In this document: positions 8,079 through 17,253 of the stretch, piece by piece
How the letters are laid out: each line of letters starts with the position of its first letter
Numbering within the stretch: position 1 is the first letter of the stretch
Assembly (NCBI RefSeq): GCF_037997115.1
Contig: NZ_CP150484.1
Coordinates: 194,005 to 258,004, forward strand
DNA from: Amycolatopsis coloradensis
GTDB taxonomy: Bacteria; Actinomycetota; Actinomycetes; Mycobacteriales; Pseudonocardiaceae
DNA: 64,000 nucleotides
Reading direction: 5' to 3'
Translations under genes and position numbers: made by a program
The notes under the pieces: generated by a model
Databases searched by the model: none
Told to the model about the DNA's origin: nothing
What the model saw: only the letters and a program-made list of their open reading frames with translations

Positions 8079-9281
8079 GTGAGCACCGTGGACCGGGTGA
8101 CGCGGACGGCGGCGACGGTGGCCGTCGCCGGCCTGGTGGGGGCGTCGGCGCTGCTGGCCCCGATGGCCGCGCGCGCCGCCGAGTCCTGCCTGGTGGTGCA
8201 GGCGGAGACCGGGTCGCACGGGAAGTCGAAGCTGCGCTGGTTCGACGCCGGATCGGGGACCACTTCGCGCGTGACCGAGCCGGGCTACCGGCTCAACGCG
8301 CTCGGCTACTCCGCGACGCGGAACCTGGTCTTCGGTGTCGCGGAAGGACTCAGCCGGGGCGGGCACGCGGTGACGATCGACCGTGACGGGAAGACCCAGG
8401 ATCTCGGGCCGATCACCCGTGCCGGGAACCGGCTGCCGGTGTGGAGCCCCGTCGCCGGGGTGACCGCCGGCGCGATCGGCGAGAATTACTGGTATCTGCT
8501 CAGGAACGGCACACTGTACACAGTGGACTTGTCGCCGGGAGAGCGGTACCTGCGGGTGATCAGGACGGTGTTCCTGCGGCCGATCACGCTCGCCCACGAC
8601 GTCAACGATTTCGCGTACCACAACGGATTGCTCTACGGCGTGTCCACCACCTGGCGCGGAAAGGGCGCCGTGATCACCATCGACCCGGCATCCGGCAAGG
8701 TCCGCGAAGCCGAAGACGCGCGCTTCCCGCCCGCCGACGTCTACGGCTCCGTCGTGCTCGGCCGCGACGGCGCCCTGTACGCCACGGCGAACCGGATCGG
8801 CGGGCGCAGCGTGCTCTACCGCCTCGACCGAAGCGGGCAGGTGACCGTCGTGCGTTCGGGCCCGCCGCTGGCGGGTTCGGACGCCGCGGGTTGCCTCACC
8901 GCGCCTGAGCCGCCGAAACCCGAGCCGCCCAAGCCGACTCCGACACCCACGCCGACATCCACTCGGACTCCGGTGCCGTCACCCACTCCGTCTTCCACGC
9001 CCTCGCCCAGTCCGTCTTCGTCGCCGAGTTCGAGTCCTTCACCGACCCCCTCTCCGACGCCGTCGCCGAGCCCGGCGCCCACTCCGGCACCTCAGGTGGT
9101 CCCGCCGCCCGCTCCCGCGCCGAAGCCGTCTCGTTCGGCCGCGCCCCGGGAACGGAAGGAGGAGGCGGCGGAGACCGATTCCCTTGCCCGCACGAAGGAG
9201 AAGCGGCGGTGGGGATTGACCGCGCTGGTGCTGATCCTCGGCGGCGGCGCGGCGGCGGGTGCCGTCCGGCGGGCCCGGTGA
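8079..9281 (+). CDS. Secreted beta-propeller-like protein with Ser/Pro/Thr stalk and C-terminal anchor
   Basis: About 400 residues: a signal peptide (to about ARAAES), a ~230-residue domain with repeated strand-turn blocks ([50 protein letters not shown]) resembling DUF6923-type propellers, then a stalk of ~75 residues made almost only of Pro, Thr and Ser, a basic stretch, and a C-terminal membrane helix ending in RRAR. It is probably displayed on the cell surface. GTG 8079 or GTG 8088 may be the start. It ends 1 bp from a convergent gene. Confidence 0.8.
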   Translation: MSTVDRVTRTAATVAVAGLVGASALLAPMAARAAESCLVVQAETGSHGKSKLRWFDAGSGTTSRVTEPGYRLNALGYSATRNLVFGVAEGLSRGGHAVTIDRDGKTQDLGPITRAGNRLPVWSPVAGVTAGAIGENYWYLLRNGTLYTVDLSPGERYLRVIRTVFLRPITLAHDVNDFAYHNGLLYGVSTTWRGKGAVITIDPASGKVREAEDARFPPADVYGSVVLGRDGALYATANRIGGRSVLYRLDRSGQVTVVRSGPPLAGSDAAGCLTAPEPPKPEPPKPTPTPTPTSTRTPVPSPTPSSTPSPSPSSSPSSSPSPTPSPTPSPSPAPTPAPQVVPPPAPAPKPSRSAAPRERKEEAAETDSLARTKEKRRWGLTALVLILGGGAAAGAVRRAR

Positions 9282-9282
9282 G

Positions 9283-10308
9283 TCAGTACTTGAACTGGTC
9301 CACGTTCTCGCGCGTGATGAGCAGCGGGTCGCCGAGGAGCACGGTCTTCGTGTCTTCCTCGTACTTGATCGCGGGGAGTTCGAGGTTGACCTTGTTCGAC
9401 GGGCTGAGCCGTTTGCCCTCCGCGATCTGCTTGCCCGCCCACGCGGTGAGGTAGCCGAGCGATTCGACGTTCCACAGCACCGACAGCGACGCGGAGCCGT
9501 CCAGCAGGTACGGCTTGATCGCCTGCGGCGTCCCGACGCCGACGGTGAAGACGCGGCCGATCTTCTGCTGCGACCGCACGGCCTCGGCGACCCCGGGCGC
9601 GGACGTCGTGCATTCGCCGACCAGGCCGGTGAGGTCCGGGTACTTGGCCATCAGCCCTTTGGCCAGCGCGGTGGCGTTGTCCTTGTCCTCGCCGGCGTAG
9701 ACCGTCTCGACGAGCTGTGCATGGGGGTACTCCGTAGCGGTATACGCGCGCTGAACCGCGATCCACGCGTTGAGGTTCTCGGCGGTCTCGCCGCAGGAGA
9801 CTATCGCGTACTTGCCCGCGTTCCCCATCTTCTTCATCAGGGCGTCGGTGAGCGCCTTGCCGATGCCCTCCGGGGTCGCCTGGTTGACGAAGAGTTCGCG
9901 ATCGGTGCCGGGTGCGTCGGTGTCCGAAGTGATCACATGGACGCCCTTGGCCCGTGCCTCGGTGATCGCGGGGGCGATCGCCCTTGGATCGTTCGGCGCG
10001 ATCGCGATGACGTCCACCTGCTGGTCGACGAGGCCGCGCACGATCGAGACCTGCGCCGCGGGGTCCACCGTGACCGGGCCGGTCGAGGACCATTCGACAC
10101 CGAGCTGCTTGGCCGCGGCCTGCCCGCCGGCGTTCATCGCCTCGAAGTACGGGATGCCCGCGACCTTCGGCACGAACGCGATCCGGATCGGCTTCGCCGC
10201 CGTCTCCGCCGGTTCTTCACCACCGCCACAGCCGGTCAGCCCGAACACCATGCCCCAAGCGAGCACAGTGGCAACGACGAGCGTCTTCGTCGGCCCTCGC
10301 ATCTCCAC
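9283..10308 (-). CDS. Sugar-type ABC substrate-binding lipoprotein (Peripla_BP_4), orphan
   Basis: A 341-residue lipoprotein with lipobox LTGC, followed by IRIAFVPKVAGIPYFEAMNAGG, the start pattern of RhaS/LsrB-like binding proteins that bind monosaccharides or autoinducer-2. Typical hinge and ligand elements follow (DVIAIAPNDPRAIAPA, ITSDTDAPG, GLVGECTTSAPGVAEAV). GTG 10308 or ATG 10302 may be the start. No permease or ATPase lies next to it, so it must either use a distant transporter or act as a sensor. It is convergent with the stalked surface protein, with 1 bp between stops. Confidence 0.87.
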   Translation of the reverse strand: MEMRGPTKTLVVATVLAWGMVFGLTGCGGGEEPAETAAKPIRIAFVPKVAGIPYFEAMNAGGQAAAKQLGVEWSSTGPVTVDPAAQVSIVRGLVDQQVDVIAIAPNDPRAIAPAITEARAKGVHVITSDTDAPGTDRELFVNQATPEGIGKALTDALMKKMGNAGKYAIVSCGETAENLNAWIAVQRAYTATEYPHAQLVETVYAGEDKDNATALAKGLMAKYPDLTGLVGECTTSAPGVAEAVRSQQKIGRVFTVGVGTPQAIKPYLLDGSASLSVLWNVESLGYLTAWAGKQIAEGKRLSPSNKVNLELPAIKYEEDTKTVLLGDPLLITRENVDQFKY

Positions 10309-10511
10309 CCCATAGTCACGGAACTACCTGAACCAGCCGATCGGTCTACGCGCGGTGGAGACCTCCGGCGAAACTAGGGGTCCTCGGTTACCCCGGTCAA
10401 CCGGATGAGCGCAAAGGGTTACGGAAGTGAGTTCATCGACCTGGGCCGATTACCGGGTCGGCCTACGGGGGTGACGGTGAGCGACCGCGAGACGCGGATC
10501 ACTGCGCCACT

Positions 10512-10532
10512 TATACGGGTGGGGGGTATAGT
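10512..10532 (+). promoter_or_regulatory. CsoR-like site overlapping a leaderless -10
   Basis: TATAC (10512-10516) and GTATA (10526-10530) flank a G-rich spacer, resembling CsoR/RcnR-family operators (TATACCCC..). TATAGT (10527-10532) is a good -10 element placed 6 nt before the ATG at 10539, and there is no ribosome binding site, which indicates a leaderless transcript. Metal control of the next gene is an inference supported by its His-rich tail. Confidence 0.5.
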
Positions 10533-10538
10533 GTCCGC

Positions 10539-11054
10539 ATGAACGAGACACGGCATGGAGCAAGCTGGTCGATGGCGGCTTCGGCGACGCTGCACTGCCT
10601 CACCGGCTGTGCGATCGGTGAGGTCCTCGGCATGGTGATCGGTACGGCGCTCGGCCTCGGCAACGTGGCGACGATCATCCTCGCGGTGGCGCTCGCTTTC
10701 GTCTTCGGCTACGCGCTGACCATGCGCGGCGTCTTGAAGTCGGGCCTGCCGTTCGGCACCGCGCTCAAGGTGGCGCTGGCGGCCGACACCGTGTCGATCG
10801 CGGTCATGGAGATCGTCGACAACGGGGTCATGCTGGTGGTGCCGGGTGCCATGGAGGCGGGGCTCGCGAGTCCGCTGTTCTGGGGCGCGCTGGCGTTCGC
10901 GCTGGCCGTCGCGTTCGTGCTGACGGTGCCGGTGAACAAGTGGATGATCGGGCGCGGGCTGGGGCATGCGAAGGTCCACGCGCACCACGGCGGGCACGGC
11001 GACCACGGCGACCACGGCGGACACAGTGGTCACGAGGGGCACCACGCGCACTGA
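10539..11054 (+). CDS. DUF4396 membrane protein with His-rich tail
   Basis: 171 residues with about four membrane helices (TLHCLTGCAIGEVLGMVIGT, NVATIILAVALAFVFGYALT, a segment around VSIAVMEIVDNGVMLVV, LFWGALAFALAVAFVLTV) and a cytoplasmic or external tail of about 27 residues that is mostly His, Gly and Asp (HGDHGDHGGHSGH). The conserved body matches DUF4396. The tail could bind Cu, Ni, Co or Zn, and a CsoR-like site overlaps the promoter, so metal transport or buffering is plausible. Translation probably starts on a leaderless mRNA. Confidence 0.85.
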   Translation: MNETRHGASWSMAASATLHCLTGCAIGEVLGMVIGTALGLGNVATIILAVALAFVFGYALTMRGVLKSGLPFGTALKVALAADTVSIAVMEIVDNGVMLVVPGAMEAGLASPLFWGALAFALAVAFVLTVPVNKWMIGRGLGHAKVHAHHGGHGDHGDHGGHSGHEGHHAH

Positions 11055-11092
11055 GCGCCCTTCGTTGCACGGCCGCGGCCTGCCGGAGGTCC

Positions 11093-11150
11093 GTGAAGGC
11101 CTCCTTCCCTACCCTGAAGGTAGTGAAGGAGGCCTTCACTACCTTCAGGG
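11093..11150. terminator. Terminator region with two mutually exclusive hairpins
   Basis: Hairpin A: GTGAAGGCCTCCTTC (11093-11107) with GAAGGAGGCCTTCAC (11125-11139). Hairpin B: an 18-nt arm at 11112-11129 with its perfect complement at 11133-11150 and a 3-nt loop. They share 11125-11139, so only one can form at a time. The region lies between convergent genes (10539-11054 and 11180-12415). Confidence 0.75.
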
Positions 11151-11179
11151 AACGCCGCCTGCCAGGTGACCCCGCCGGG

Positions 11180-12415
11180 TCAGACGCTCGACAGGTCGAT
11201 CGCCCTGTCGATCTCCTTCGGCATCAGCACCCGCAAAATGCCCTCCAGCAGGTAGTAGTCGGCGTAGGGCAGCGAAACCTCGACGCCGTCCTCGGCCCGC
11301 CGGTTGCGCGTCCCCCGCGCCACGATCGCCTCGGCGCGGGTGGACTTCGTGGTCAGGCAGGTGTCGCACAACGCGGTGAGGATCCGGATCGCCGCCTCGC
11401 GGTAGTGCGGCCGGTTCGCGACCTTCGCCAGGTCGAGCAGGCCGCACGCCATCACCGCGCCGGCCGAGGAGTCCTTGATGTCGTGCGGCGCCTGCGGTGC
11501 GAGGTAGTCCCACACCGGCACGGCGTCCGGGGTGAGGGCACGCAGCGCGAAGTCGGCAAGGCGTTGCGCGGTCCGCAGGAACAGCGGGTCGCCGGAACGC
11601 CGGTACATCGTGGTGAACCCGTAGATCCCCCACGCCTGACCGCGCGACCAGCAGGACGCCGGACTGTAACCCTGCACGGTGTTCGGGCCGATTTCGGCGC
11701 CGGTCTCGGGATCGAAATCGAACACGTGCGGCGTCGAACCGTCCGGGCGCAGGAAGACCCGTTCGGTCGTCTTCGCGTGGGAGACGGCGATGTCGAGGTA
11801 CTTCCGGTCACCGGTCTGCTTGCTCGCGAAGGTCAGCAGATCCAGGTTCATCATCGTGTCGATGATGACCCGGCCGGCGTTGTTCGGCGTGCCGAGTGCG
11901 CCCCACGCCCGGATGAACCTCCCTTTTTCGTTGTAGCGCTGGATGAGCGACGCGGCGGCGGTGAGCGCGCCGGCGCGCCATTTCTCGTCGCCGGTGAGCC
12001 GCCAGCCGGTCACCCACGACGGGTAGAAGAGGAATCCGAGGTCGTGGTCCCGCGTCTCGTGCTGGCGCGGCGCGAGCTTTTCCGCCGACGCCATGGCGAG
12101 GGTGCGGAATTGCGGATCGCCGCTGTAGATCGAGGCGAGCCATAAAGTGCCCGGCCAGAATCCGCCGATCCAGCCGCCGTTCTGCGAATAGGTCCATTTC
12201 TCGAACCGGGTGATCTCCGGAAAGGCCGTCACGCCGGGTGCGACGGCTCGCAGCTTGGTCACCGCGTAGTCGGCCGTTCGGCGGAATGTCCTTAGGCTGT
12301 CGGCCACTTCCCCGGCCGCACTGGCGGCCGGGGTGATCGCCGTCGCCGCGACGGCGGCAATGCCGGGAACATGGGTAAAAAGGGTTCGCCGGGAAACGCT
12401 CACCATACCCGCCAT
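11180..12415 (-). CDS. Glycoside hydrolase family 88 (unsaturated glucuronyl hydrolase), Tat-exported
   Basis: A 411-residue enzyme that would remove unsaturated uronic acids from oligosaccharides made by polysaccharide lyases. The N-terminus has a Tat signal (SRRTLFTH). The family's two aspartates appear in DHDLGFLFYP and in VIIDTMMNLDLL; other landmarks are SRGQAWGIYGFT and a final DYYLLEGILRVL. ATG 12415 or 12406 may be the start. A GH105 relative lies at 20825-21985, so this region may serve degradation of uronic-acid polymers. The 3' end meets a dual hairpin. Confidence 0.9.
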   Translation of the reverse strand: MAGMVSVSRRTLFTHVPGIAAVAATAITPAASAAGEVADSLRTFRRTADYAVTKLRAVAPGVTAFPEITRFEKWTYSQNGGWIGGFWPGTLWLASIYSGDPQFRTLAMASAEKLAPRQHETRDHDLGFLFYPSWVTGWRLTGDEKWRAGALTAAASLIQRYNEKGRFIRAWGALGTPNNAGRVIIDTMMNLDLLTFASKQTGDRKYLDIAVSHAKTTERVFLRPDGSTPHVFDFDPETGAEIGPNTVQGYSPASCWSRGQAWGIYGFTTMYRRSGDPLFLRTAQRLADFALRALTPDAVPVWDYLAPQAPHDIKDSSAGAVMACGLLDLAKVANRPHYREAAIRILTALCDTCLTTKSTRAEAIVARGTRNRRAEDGVEVSLPYADYYLLEGILRVLMPKEIDRAIDLSSV

Positions 12416-12463
12416 TCGTCAGTGGGAAATGCGTCACGGGAGTTTCGCACGACGATCACGGCA

Positions 12464-12489
12464 TTGTGAAGACCATTCATGGTTGTGAA
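12464..12489. promoter_or_regulatory. Operator-like dyad upstream of the GH88 gene
   Basis: TTGTGAA occurs twice (12464-12470 and 12483-12489) around the dyad ACCAT-TC-ATGGT (12472-12483). It lies 49-74 bp upstream of the GH88 start on the minus strand. The cognate regulator is unknown. Confidence 0.35.
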
Positions 12490-12497
12490 TAAACGGC

Positions 12498-12690
12498 TCA
12501 CTCAGTGGGACGGATGTTCGCGTTGTGCCGGAACACGTTGTCCGGGTCGTACACCGCCTTGACGGCGGCCAGGCGCGCGTACTTCTCCGCGCCGAACGCC
12601 GTGCGCACCCGGTCTTCGTCGTATTCGTTCATGAAGTTCAGGTAGCCGCCGTAGTTGTTGGAATGCGGCAGGAGTTCTTCCCGCAGCGGG
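12498..12690 (-). pseudogene. Remnant of a BBE-domain FAD-linked oxidase
   Basis: The minus strand encodes the last ~60 residues of a berberine-bridge-type FAD oxidase: HSNNYGGYLNFMNEYDEDRV, then KYARLAAVKAVYDPDNVFRH and NIRPTE before the stop. This is the BBE C-terminal signature. The rest of the ~450-residue enzyme is missing, and a strong hairpin (12699-12736) now stands where it should continue. It is a deletion remnant rather than a functional gene. Confidence 0.75.
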
Positions 12691-12698
12691 ACGAAAGG

Positions 12699-12736
12699 GC
12701 GAAGGCCCGGCGTTATGGGGTACGCCGGGCCTTCGC
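12699..12736. terminator. Strong hairpin downstream of the DPBB/SH3 protein gene
   Basis: GCGAAGGCCCGGCGT (12699-12713) pairs perfectly with ACGCCGGGCCTTCGC (12722-12736), loop 8 nt, 101 bp after the end of the minus-strand gene 12837-14063. It interrupts the BBE remnant. Confidence 0.8.
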
Positions 12737-12836
12737 GATCTGTGTTCGACCTCTGACCCCGCGACCGCGATCGACGTGGCCAGGGGCGCCTTGTCACCGC
12801 GATAGCGGGGCCTTCGGCCGAAGCGGGTTCAGGGGG

Positions 12837-14063
12837 TCACGAGCACTTGGGTGCCACCGGCAGGTCCGAGCCGGTCTGCACGTAGGTGTCGGAGACGTAG
12901 TGCCCCGGGCCGATCCGGTCCCAGACGTTGCTGGTGCCGAACTTGCCGGTGACGGTCTCGCCCTCGACGTAGCACTCGATGTTGACCTTCGCGTAGTTCG
13001 CCGCGAGGCCCTTGATCGCCGCGGTGGTGCTGGCCGAAGCCCGGACGTTCATCGGGTCGCCCGCGGTGCTGATGACGCCGGTCGGGCCGGAGCCGGTCCA
13101 CAGGTAGGAGACGTTGACCCAGCCGTTGTCCGTCATCTTCAGACCGTCCCAGAAGGTGCCGTCCGCGAGGTCGATCCCCGCCGGGTTGGCCACCTTGCGG
13201 CCGAACTCGTCCTTGCCGCCGTTGTAGCCGTCCTGGTACGCCGCCTGTGCCTCGGGCTTGCCCTGCGGCAGGTTCTTCCACATCTGGCGGGTGGCCGACG
13301 GGTTCCAGTAGTCGTCCTTGGTGTTCCACGGACCGACGTCCCACACCGGCGCGTACTCGCAGCGGCTGTTGTCGGTGCGGCAGATCCGGACGGTGTAGTT
13401 GCCGGTGTTCTTCGGCGCCAGGCCACGGCCAGAGGGGAGGGCGACGAAGTGGTCGCGGGACTTGATCACGTGGCCGTTGGCGGTGGTGCCGCCGACGAGG
13501 CCCTCGCGGGTGCCGTAGACCCGGTACGTCAGCGGGGCCGCGGCCGCGCCGATCGCGTTGACCTGCGGGCCGAGCTCACCCTGAAGGGTGACGTCGCTGA
13601 CCTTCGCGGTCACGCCGTCGGTCACCGTGCGCAGTCCGATGCGGACCTGGACGGTGGAGACGGAGGCGGGCAGGTGGGCGGCGCCGCCCTCGGTGGGCGT
13701 CCACTCCGTCCAGTCCTGGGAGTTGAGCCTGCCTCGGACGTCGACCTCGACCTCGGTGCCCTTCGGCGCGTCGGCGGTCACCTGGGCGGTGACGCGGTTC
13801 ACCGGCTTCCCGAGCTTCTGCTCGGCGAGCAGCAGGTAACCCTGGCTGCCGACGGAGTCGGGTTTTCTGTGCCAGGCGGCGTTTTCCAGGCTGAGCACGC
13901 CGCCGTCGCTGCGGACGTTGACGTCGTCGCCGTCCACAGTGGACAAGTCGGCGCGCCAGCTTCCCTCGGGCGCCGCGTTCGCGGGGCTGGCGGCCAAGGC
14001 GGTGACCGCCCCCACGGCCAGCACGGCCGCCATCACCCGGCGGGCCTTAACGGTCCGGACCAT
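12837..14063 (-). CDS. Secreted protein with DPBB-like core and C-terminal SH3-like domain
   Basis: 408 residues with a signal peptide (cleavage near SPANAAP). A beta-rich N-terminal domain is followed by a region (TTANGHVIKSRDHFVALPSG, then YAPVWDVGPWNTKDDYWNP) that resembles the RlpA/expansin-like double-psi barrel, and by an ~80-residue SH3-like domain (AGDPMNVRASASTTAAIKGL .. WDRIGPGHYVSDTYVQTGSD). The same SH3-like domain is in the protein at 17294-17950. Many streptomycete homologues exist but have no assigned role; cell-wall binding is likely. ATG 14063 follows GGGAGACC. A SARP-box-like repeat lies 56 bp upstream. Confidence 0.85.
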   Translation of the reverse strand: MVRTVKARRVMAAVLAVGAVTALAASPANAAPEGSWRADLSTVDGDDVNVRSDGGVLSLENAAWHRKPDSVGSQGYLLLAEQKLGKPVNRVTAQVTADAPKGTEVEVDVRGRLNSQDWTEWTPTEGGAAHLPASVSTVQVRIGLRTVTDGVTAKVSDVTLQGELGPQVNAIGAAAAPLTYRVYGTREGLVGGTTANGHVIKSRDHFVALPSGRGLAPKNTGNYTVRICRTDNSRCEYAPVWDVGPWNTKDDYWNPSATRQMWKNLPQGKPEAQAAYQDGYNGGKDEFGRKVANPAGIDLADGTFWDGLKMTDNGWVNVSYLWTGSGPTGVISTAGDPMNVRASASTTAAIKGLAANYAKVNIECYVEGETVTGKFGTSNVWDRIGPGHYVSDTYVQTGSDLPVAPKCS

Positions 14064-14118
14064 TCCGGTCTCCCTTCGAGCACTCTCGGTGGCTACGAAG
14101 GGAGCTTCGCCGGGGGGT

Positions 14119-14136
14119 GTACACGATCGATACAAA
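14119..14136 (-). promoter_or_regulatory. SARP-box-like direct repeat
   Basis: Read on the minus strand: TTTGTAT-CGAT-CGTGTAC, two heptads with a 4-bp spacer, i.e. an 11-bp period, the architecture bound by SARP regulators. It matches the site at 17254-17271 at 12 of 14 heptad positions and lies 56 bp upstream of the start at 14063. Confidence 0.55.
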
Positions 14137-14142
14137 CGTGAG

Positions 14143-14185
14143 TCGGCACCTGATCGCGGTGGGTGAACCCGCAATCAGGTGCCGA
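14143..14185. terminator. Terminator of the SARP regulator gene
   Basis: TCGGCACCTGAT (14143-14154) pairs with ATCAGGTGCCGA (14174-14185), extended after one mismatch by GCGG/CCGC. It is 13 bp after the stop of the minus-strand SARP gene and directly abuts the promoter region of the DPBB/SH3 gene. Confidence 0.75.
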
Positions 14186-14197
14186 AGTGCGAAAAGG

Positions 14198-17149
14198 TCA
14201 GGCGCTCGCGGAGTCGTTGTAGGAGGCTTCGGCCGCTTCCTGCAGGCGCGAAGCGAGTGCGGATTCCTGTGGCCGCGCGGAGAGTTCCCGCCACAACGCC
14301 AGCGCGCGCTCCGAATAGGTCCGCGACCGCTCGGGCTGGCTCAGCGCCTCGTGCAGTTCCCCGAGCAGCTGGGACACCTCGGCCTCGGACCGGCGATCCC
14401 CGTTGCGCCGGTGCACGCTCAGCGAATTGACCAGCAGCAGCTGCGCGTGGGCCAGATCGCCGCTGTGCAGATACAACTCGCCGAGGTTCTGGTTCGCGTA
14501 GCCGACGCAGTGGTCGTCGCCGAGTTCGTTGAAGATCGCGATGGCACGGTCGACCCACTCCCGCGCGCCCGCGAGGTCGCCCTGGTGCTGGCGCAGCATG
14601 GCGAGCCGTTTCAACGCGTGCGCCTCCCGGTGCCGATCGCCGATCCGGGCGGACTGATCGAGCGCCTCGGTGAACCAGCGTTCCGCTTCGTCGAACCGGC
14701 GCCGCGCCAGCCACACCGCGCCGATCGCGATCCGCGCGAGGGCCTCGCCGTGCGGATCGCCCGCCGCCGAGAACTGGTCGAGCGCCGCGTGACAGTGCTC
14801 CAGCGCGACGGCGTCCTCGCCCTTGATCCGCAGCACGGTGCCGAGCCCGGCCAGCGCGATCGCCGCGCCCTGCGTGTCGCCGACCTTGTCGAACAGCAGC
14901 TGCGACTGCTCGAACGCGACCAGCGCTTCGGCGTAGCTGTCCTGGTACAGCTGGATCTGCCCGAGGTTGCGCTGGATGATCGCCTCGCCGCGGACCTCGC
15001 CCGAGCGGCGCGCGGCGGCCAGCGCGACGGCATGGGTGTGCATCCAGTCGTCCTGGTGACCGCGCTGGTCGAAGTACGGGGCCAGCGCGGCGGCGAGACG
15101 CCAGGCCAGCGAGTCGAAACCCAGGTCGGCGGCCAGCGAGACGGCGGCGACACAGGTGTGCCGCTCGGCGGCGAACCACGCGGCCGGGTCCTCGATCAGA
15201 TGCGCGGTACCCGGTGGCAGCGCGGGCTGGACGGCCGTGTCGTCCCGGTAGAGCCCGAAGAAATGGATCGGCATCCGATCCGCGGCCTCGACCGCGAGCG
15301 CGAGATAGCCCTCCAGCACCCGTTTCGTGGCGTCGCGCGCCTTCGCCGGGACGTCCTGCGCCCGGAGTTCGAGGGCGTAACACCGCAACAGGTCGTGCAG
15401 GCGGTAGCGGGGCTCGCCGGTGGCGTCCGAGCCGCTGAGCTCGACCAGATGAGCGTCCACCAGTACATCGAGGACGTCCTCACCGTGCGTGCGGCCGAGC
15501 AGGGCCGCGACCACCCAGCCGGGGAACTGGACCGAGCCGAGCCCGCCGAGGCCGCGGAACGCGGTCGCCGCCGACATAGGCAGGAGGTCGTAGCTGAGGG
15601 TGACACTGGCCCGCACGGCGAGATCTCCGACGCGGAGTTCGTCCAATCTTCGTCTTTCGTCGCGCAGCCGGTCGGCCAGCACGCGCAACGTCCAGCCCGG
15701 CCGATGGGTCAGCTTCGCCCCGGCGACCCGGATCGCCAGTGGCAGATACCCGCAGTGGCGCAGGATCGCCGTCGCGCAGTCCGGCTCCGCGGCGACCCTT
15801 TCCGTGCCGACGATGCCTTCGAGCAGCTTCGCGGCCTCGGCCTCGGGCAGCAGGTCGACGTCGACCGGGGTGGCCCCGGCCAGATCCGGCATCCGGACCC
15901 GGCTGGTGATCAGCACCGCGCAGGAACCCGCGCCGGGCAGCAGCGGGCGGACCTGCGCCGCGCTGCCGGCGTCGTCGAGGACGACGCACATCCGCAGTGT
16001 CGCGAGCCGGGAACGCAGCAACGCCGCGCGCTCGGGGAGATCACGCGGCAGCCCCGCGTCCGGGACGCCCAGCGCGCGGAGCAGCTCGGCGAGCACGGTC
16101 ATCGGGGGCCGGGGCGATGACGACGTCCCGGCCAGGTCGACGTGCAGCTGACCGTCCGGGAAATCGTCGCGGACCGCGTGCGCCACCCGGATCGCGACGG
16201 AGGACTTGCCGATCCCCGGTGCCCCCGAAAGCACCGCGATCGCCGGCTTTCCCTGCTCGCTGCGTTCACGGAAGAGGCCGACGAGCTCGCCGACCACGTC
16301 GTCGCGGCCGGTGAAGTCCGGCAGGTCCAGCGGCAGCTGGCAGACCGGCGTCACCGGCACGGTGAGGGCGGCGGTCACCGCGTCCTGGGTCGCGGACGGC
16401 GTGAGGACCAGCGAAGCCCGCAGTTCCCGCAGCCGCGGCCCCGGTTCGGTGCCGAGTTCGTCCGCGAGCACCTTCTCGGCCGTTTCGTAGGCCTCGATCG
16501 CGTCGGCCGTGCGGCCGTCGGCCCGCAGCGCGACGATCAGCTGCTGCCAGAGCTCCTCGCGCAGGGGATGTTCGGTGACCAGGCCGCGCAGTTCGGCGAC
16601 GGCTTCGGCGGTCCGGCCGAGTTCGATCCTCGCGCGCAGGCGCTGTTCCTGGACCGCGAGCCGCAATTCCGTCAGCCGGGCGACGGTCGCGCCCCAGCCG
16701 TGGTCGTGGGGGAGACCTTCGAGGACCTCGCCGCGCCACAGCGCTTCGGCTTGATCCAGCAGGTCCAGCGCGGATTCGGCTTCCCCGTGGCCGAGCGCGT
16801 CCTGCGCGCGGGCGGCCAATTCGCCGAAGCGGATGTGGTCGATCTCGTCGGGAGTGGCTTTGAGGATGTATCCGGATGCCCGGCTTCCGATGCGCTCCCC
16901 GAGCTCGGGGTCGTGGTCGGCGAGGCGTTTGCGGAGTGAATGGACGTAGGTGCGGATGTTCGCCGCCGCCGACCGGGGAGCGGACGAAGGCCACAGGACC
17001 TCGATCAGCAGTTCGGTGGAGACGACGACGTTGGGCTGGAGCAGGAGAGCGGCCAGCAGCAGCCGGGGTTTGGGCCCGCCGAGCGGCACCACCTGCCCGT
17101 CCACCGCCACTTCGAGCGGACCGAGAACGCGAAACCCGAGAATAGTCAC
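14198..17149 (-). CDS. SARP/AfsR-type transcriptional regulator with NB-ARC and TPR domains
   Basis: A 983-residue regulator. Residues 1-95 are an OmpR-type winged helix (VLGPLEVAVDGQVVPLGGPK at the start), about 95-250 the bacterial transcriptional activation domain, an NB-ARC ATPase follows with P-loop GAPGIGKS (309-316) and LITSRVR, and the C-terminal ~350 residues are tetratricopeptide repeats (GDTQGAAIALAGLGTVLRIK). This is AfsR architecture. It starts with GTG 17149. The two neighbours on either side share an SH3-like domain and each has a SARP-box-like repeat, so they are the likely targets. No antibiotic cluster is visible in the window. Confidence 0.93.
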   Translation of the reverse strand: MTILGFRVLGPLEVAVDGQVVPLGGPKPRLLLAALLLQPNVVVSTELLIEVLWPSSAPRSAAANIRTYVHSLRKRLADHDPELGERIGSRASGYILKATPDEIDHIRFGELAARAQDALGHGEAESALDLLDQAEALWRGEVLEGLPHDHGWGATVARLTELRLAVQEQRLRARIELGRTAEAVAELRGLVTEHPLREELWQQLIVALRADGRTADAIEAYETAEKVLADELGTEPGPRLRELRASLVLTPSATQDAVTAALTVPVTPVCQLPLDLPDFTGRDDVVGELVGLFRERSEQGKPAIAVLSGAPGIGKSSVAIRVAHAVRDDFPDGQLHVDLAGTSSSPRPPMTVLAELLRALGVPDAGLPRDLPERAALLRSRLATLRMCVVLDDAGSAAQVRPLLPGAGSCAVLITSRVRMPDLAGATPVDVDLLPEAEAAKLLEGIVGTERVAAEPDCATAILRHCGYLPLAIRVAGAKLTHRPGWTLRVLADRLRDERRRLDELRVGDLAVRASVTLSYDLLPMSAATAFRGLGGLGSVQFPGWVVAALLGRTHGEDVLDVLVDAHLVELSGSDATGEPRYRLHDLLRCYALELRAQDVPAKARDATKRVLEGYLALAVEAADRMPIHFFGLYRDDTAVQPALPPGTAHLIEDPAAWFAAERHTCVAAVSLAADLGFDSLAWRLAAALAPYFDQRGHQDDWMHTHAVALAAARRSGEVRGEAIIQRNLGQIQLYQDSYAEALVAFEQSQLLFDKVGDTQGAAIALAGLGTVLRIKGEDAVALEHCHAALDQFSAAGDPHGEALARIAIGAVWLARRRFDEAERWFTEALDQSARIGDRHREAHALKRLAMLRQHQGDLAGAREWVDRAIAIFNELGDDHCVGYANQNLGELYLHSGDLAHAQLLLVNSLSVHRRNGDRRSEAEVSQLLGELHEALSQPERSRTYSERALALWRELSARPQESALASRLQEAAEASYNDSASA

Positions 17150-17253
17150 CTAAACCGCCAATACGGCAGGAGCCCCATATCCGCCGATAATATTGCCGTC
17201 CCGCCATGGTTGGCTAGATCCATTCGCATGCATGTGCAGACAGCCGGTCGGCG

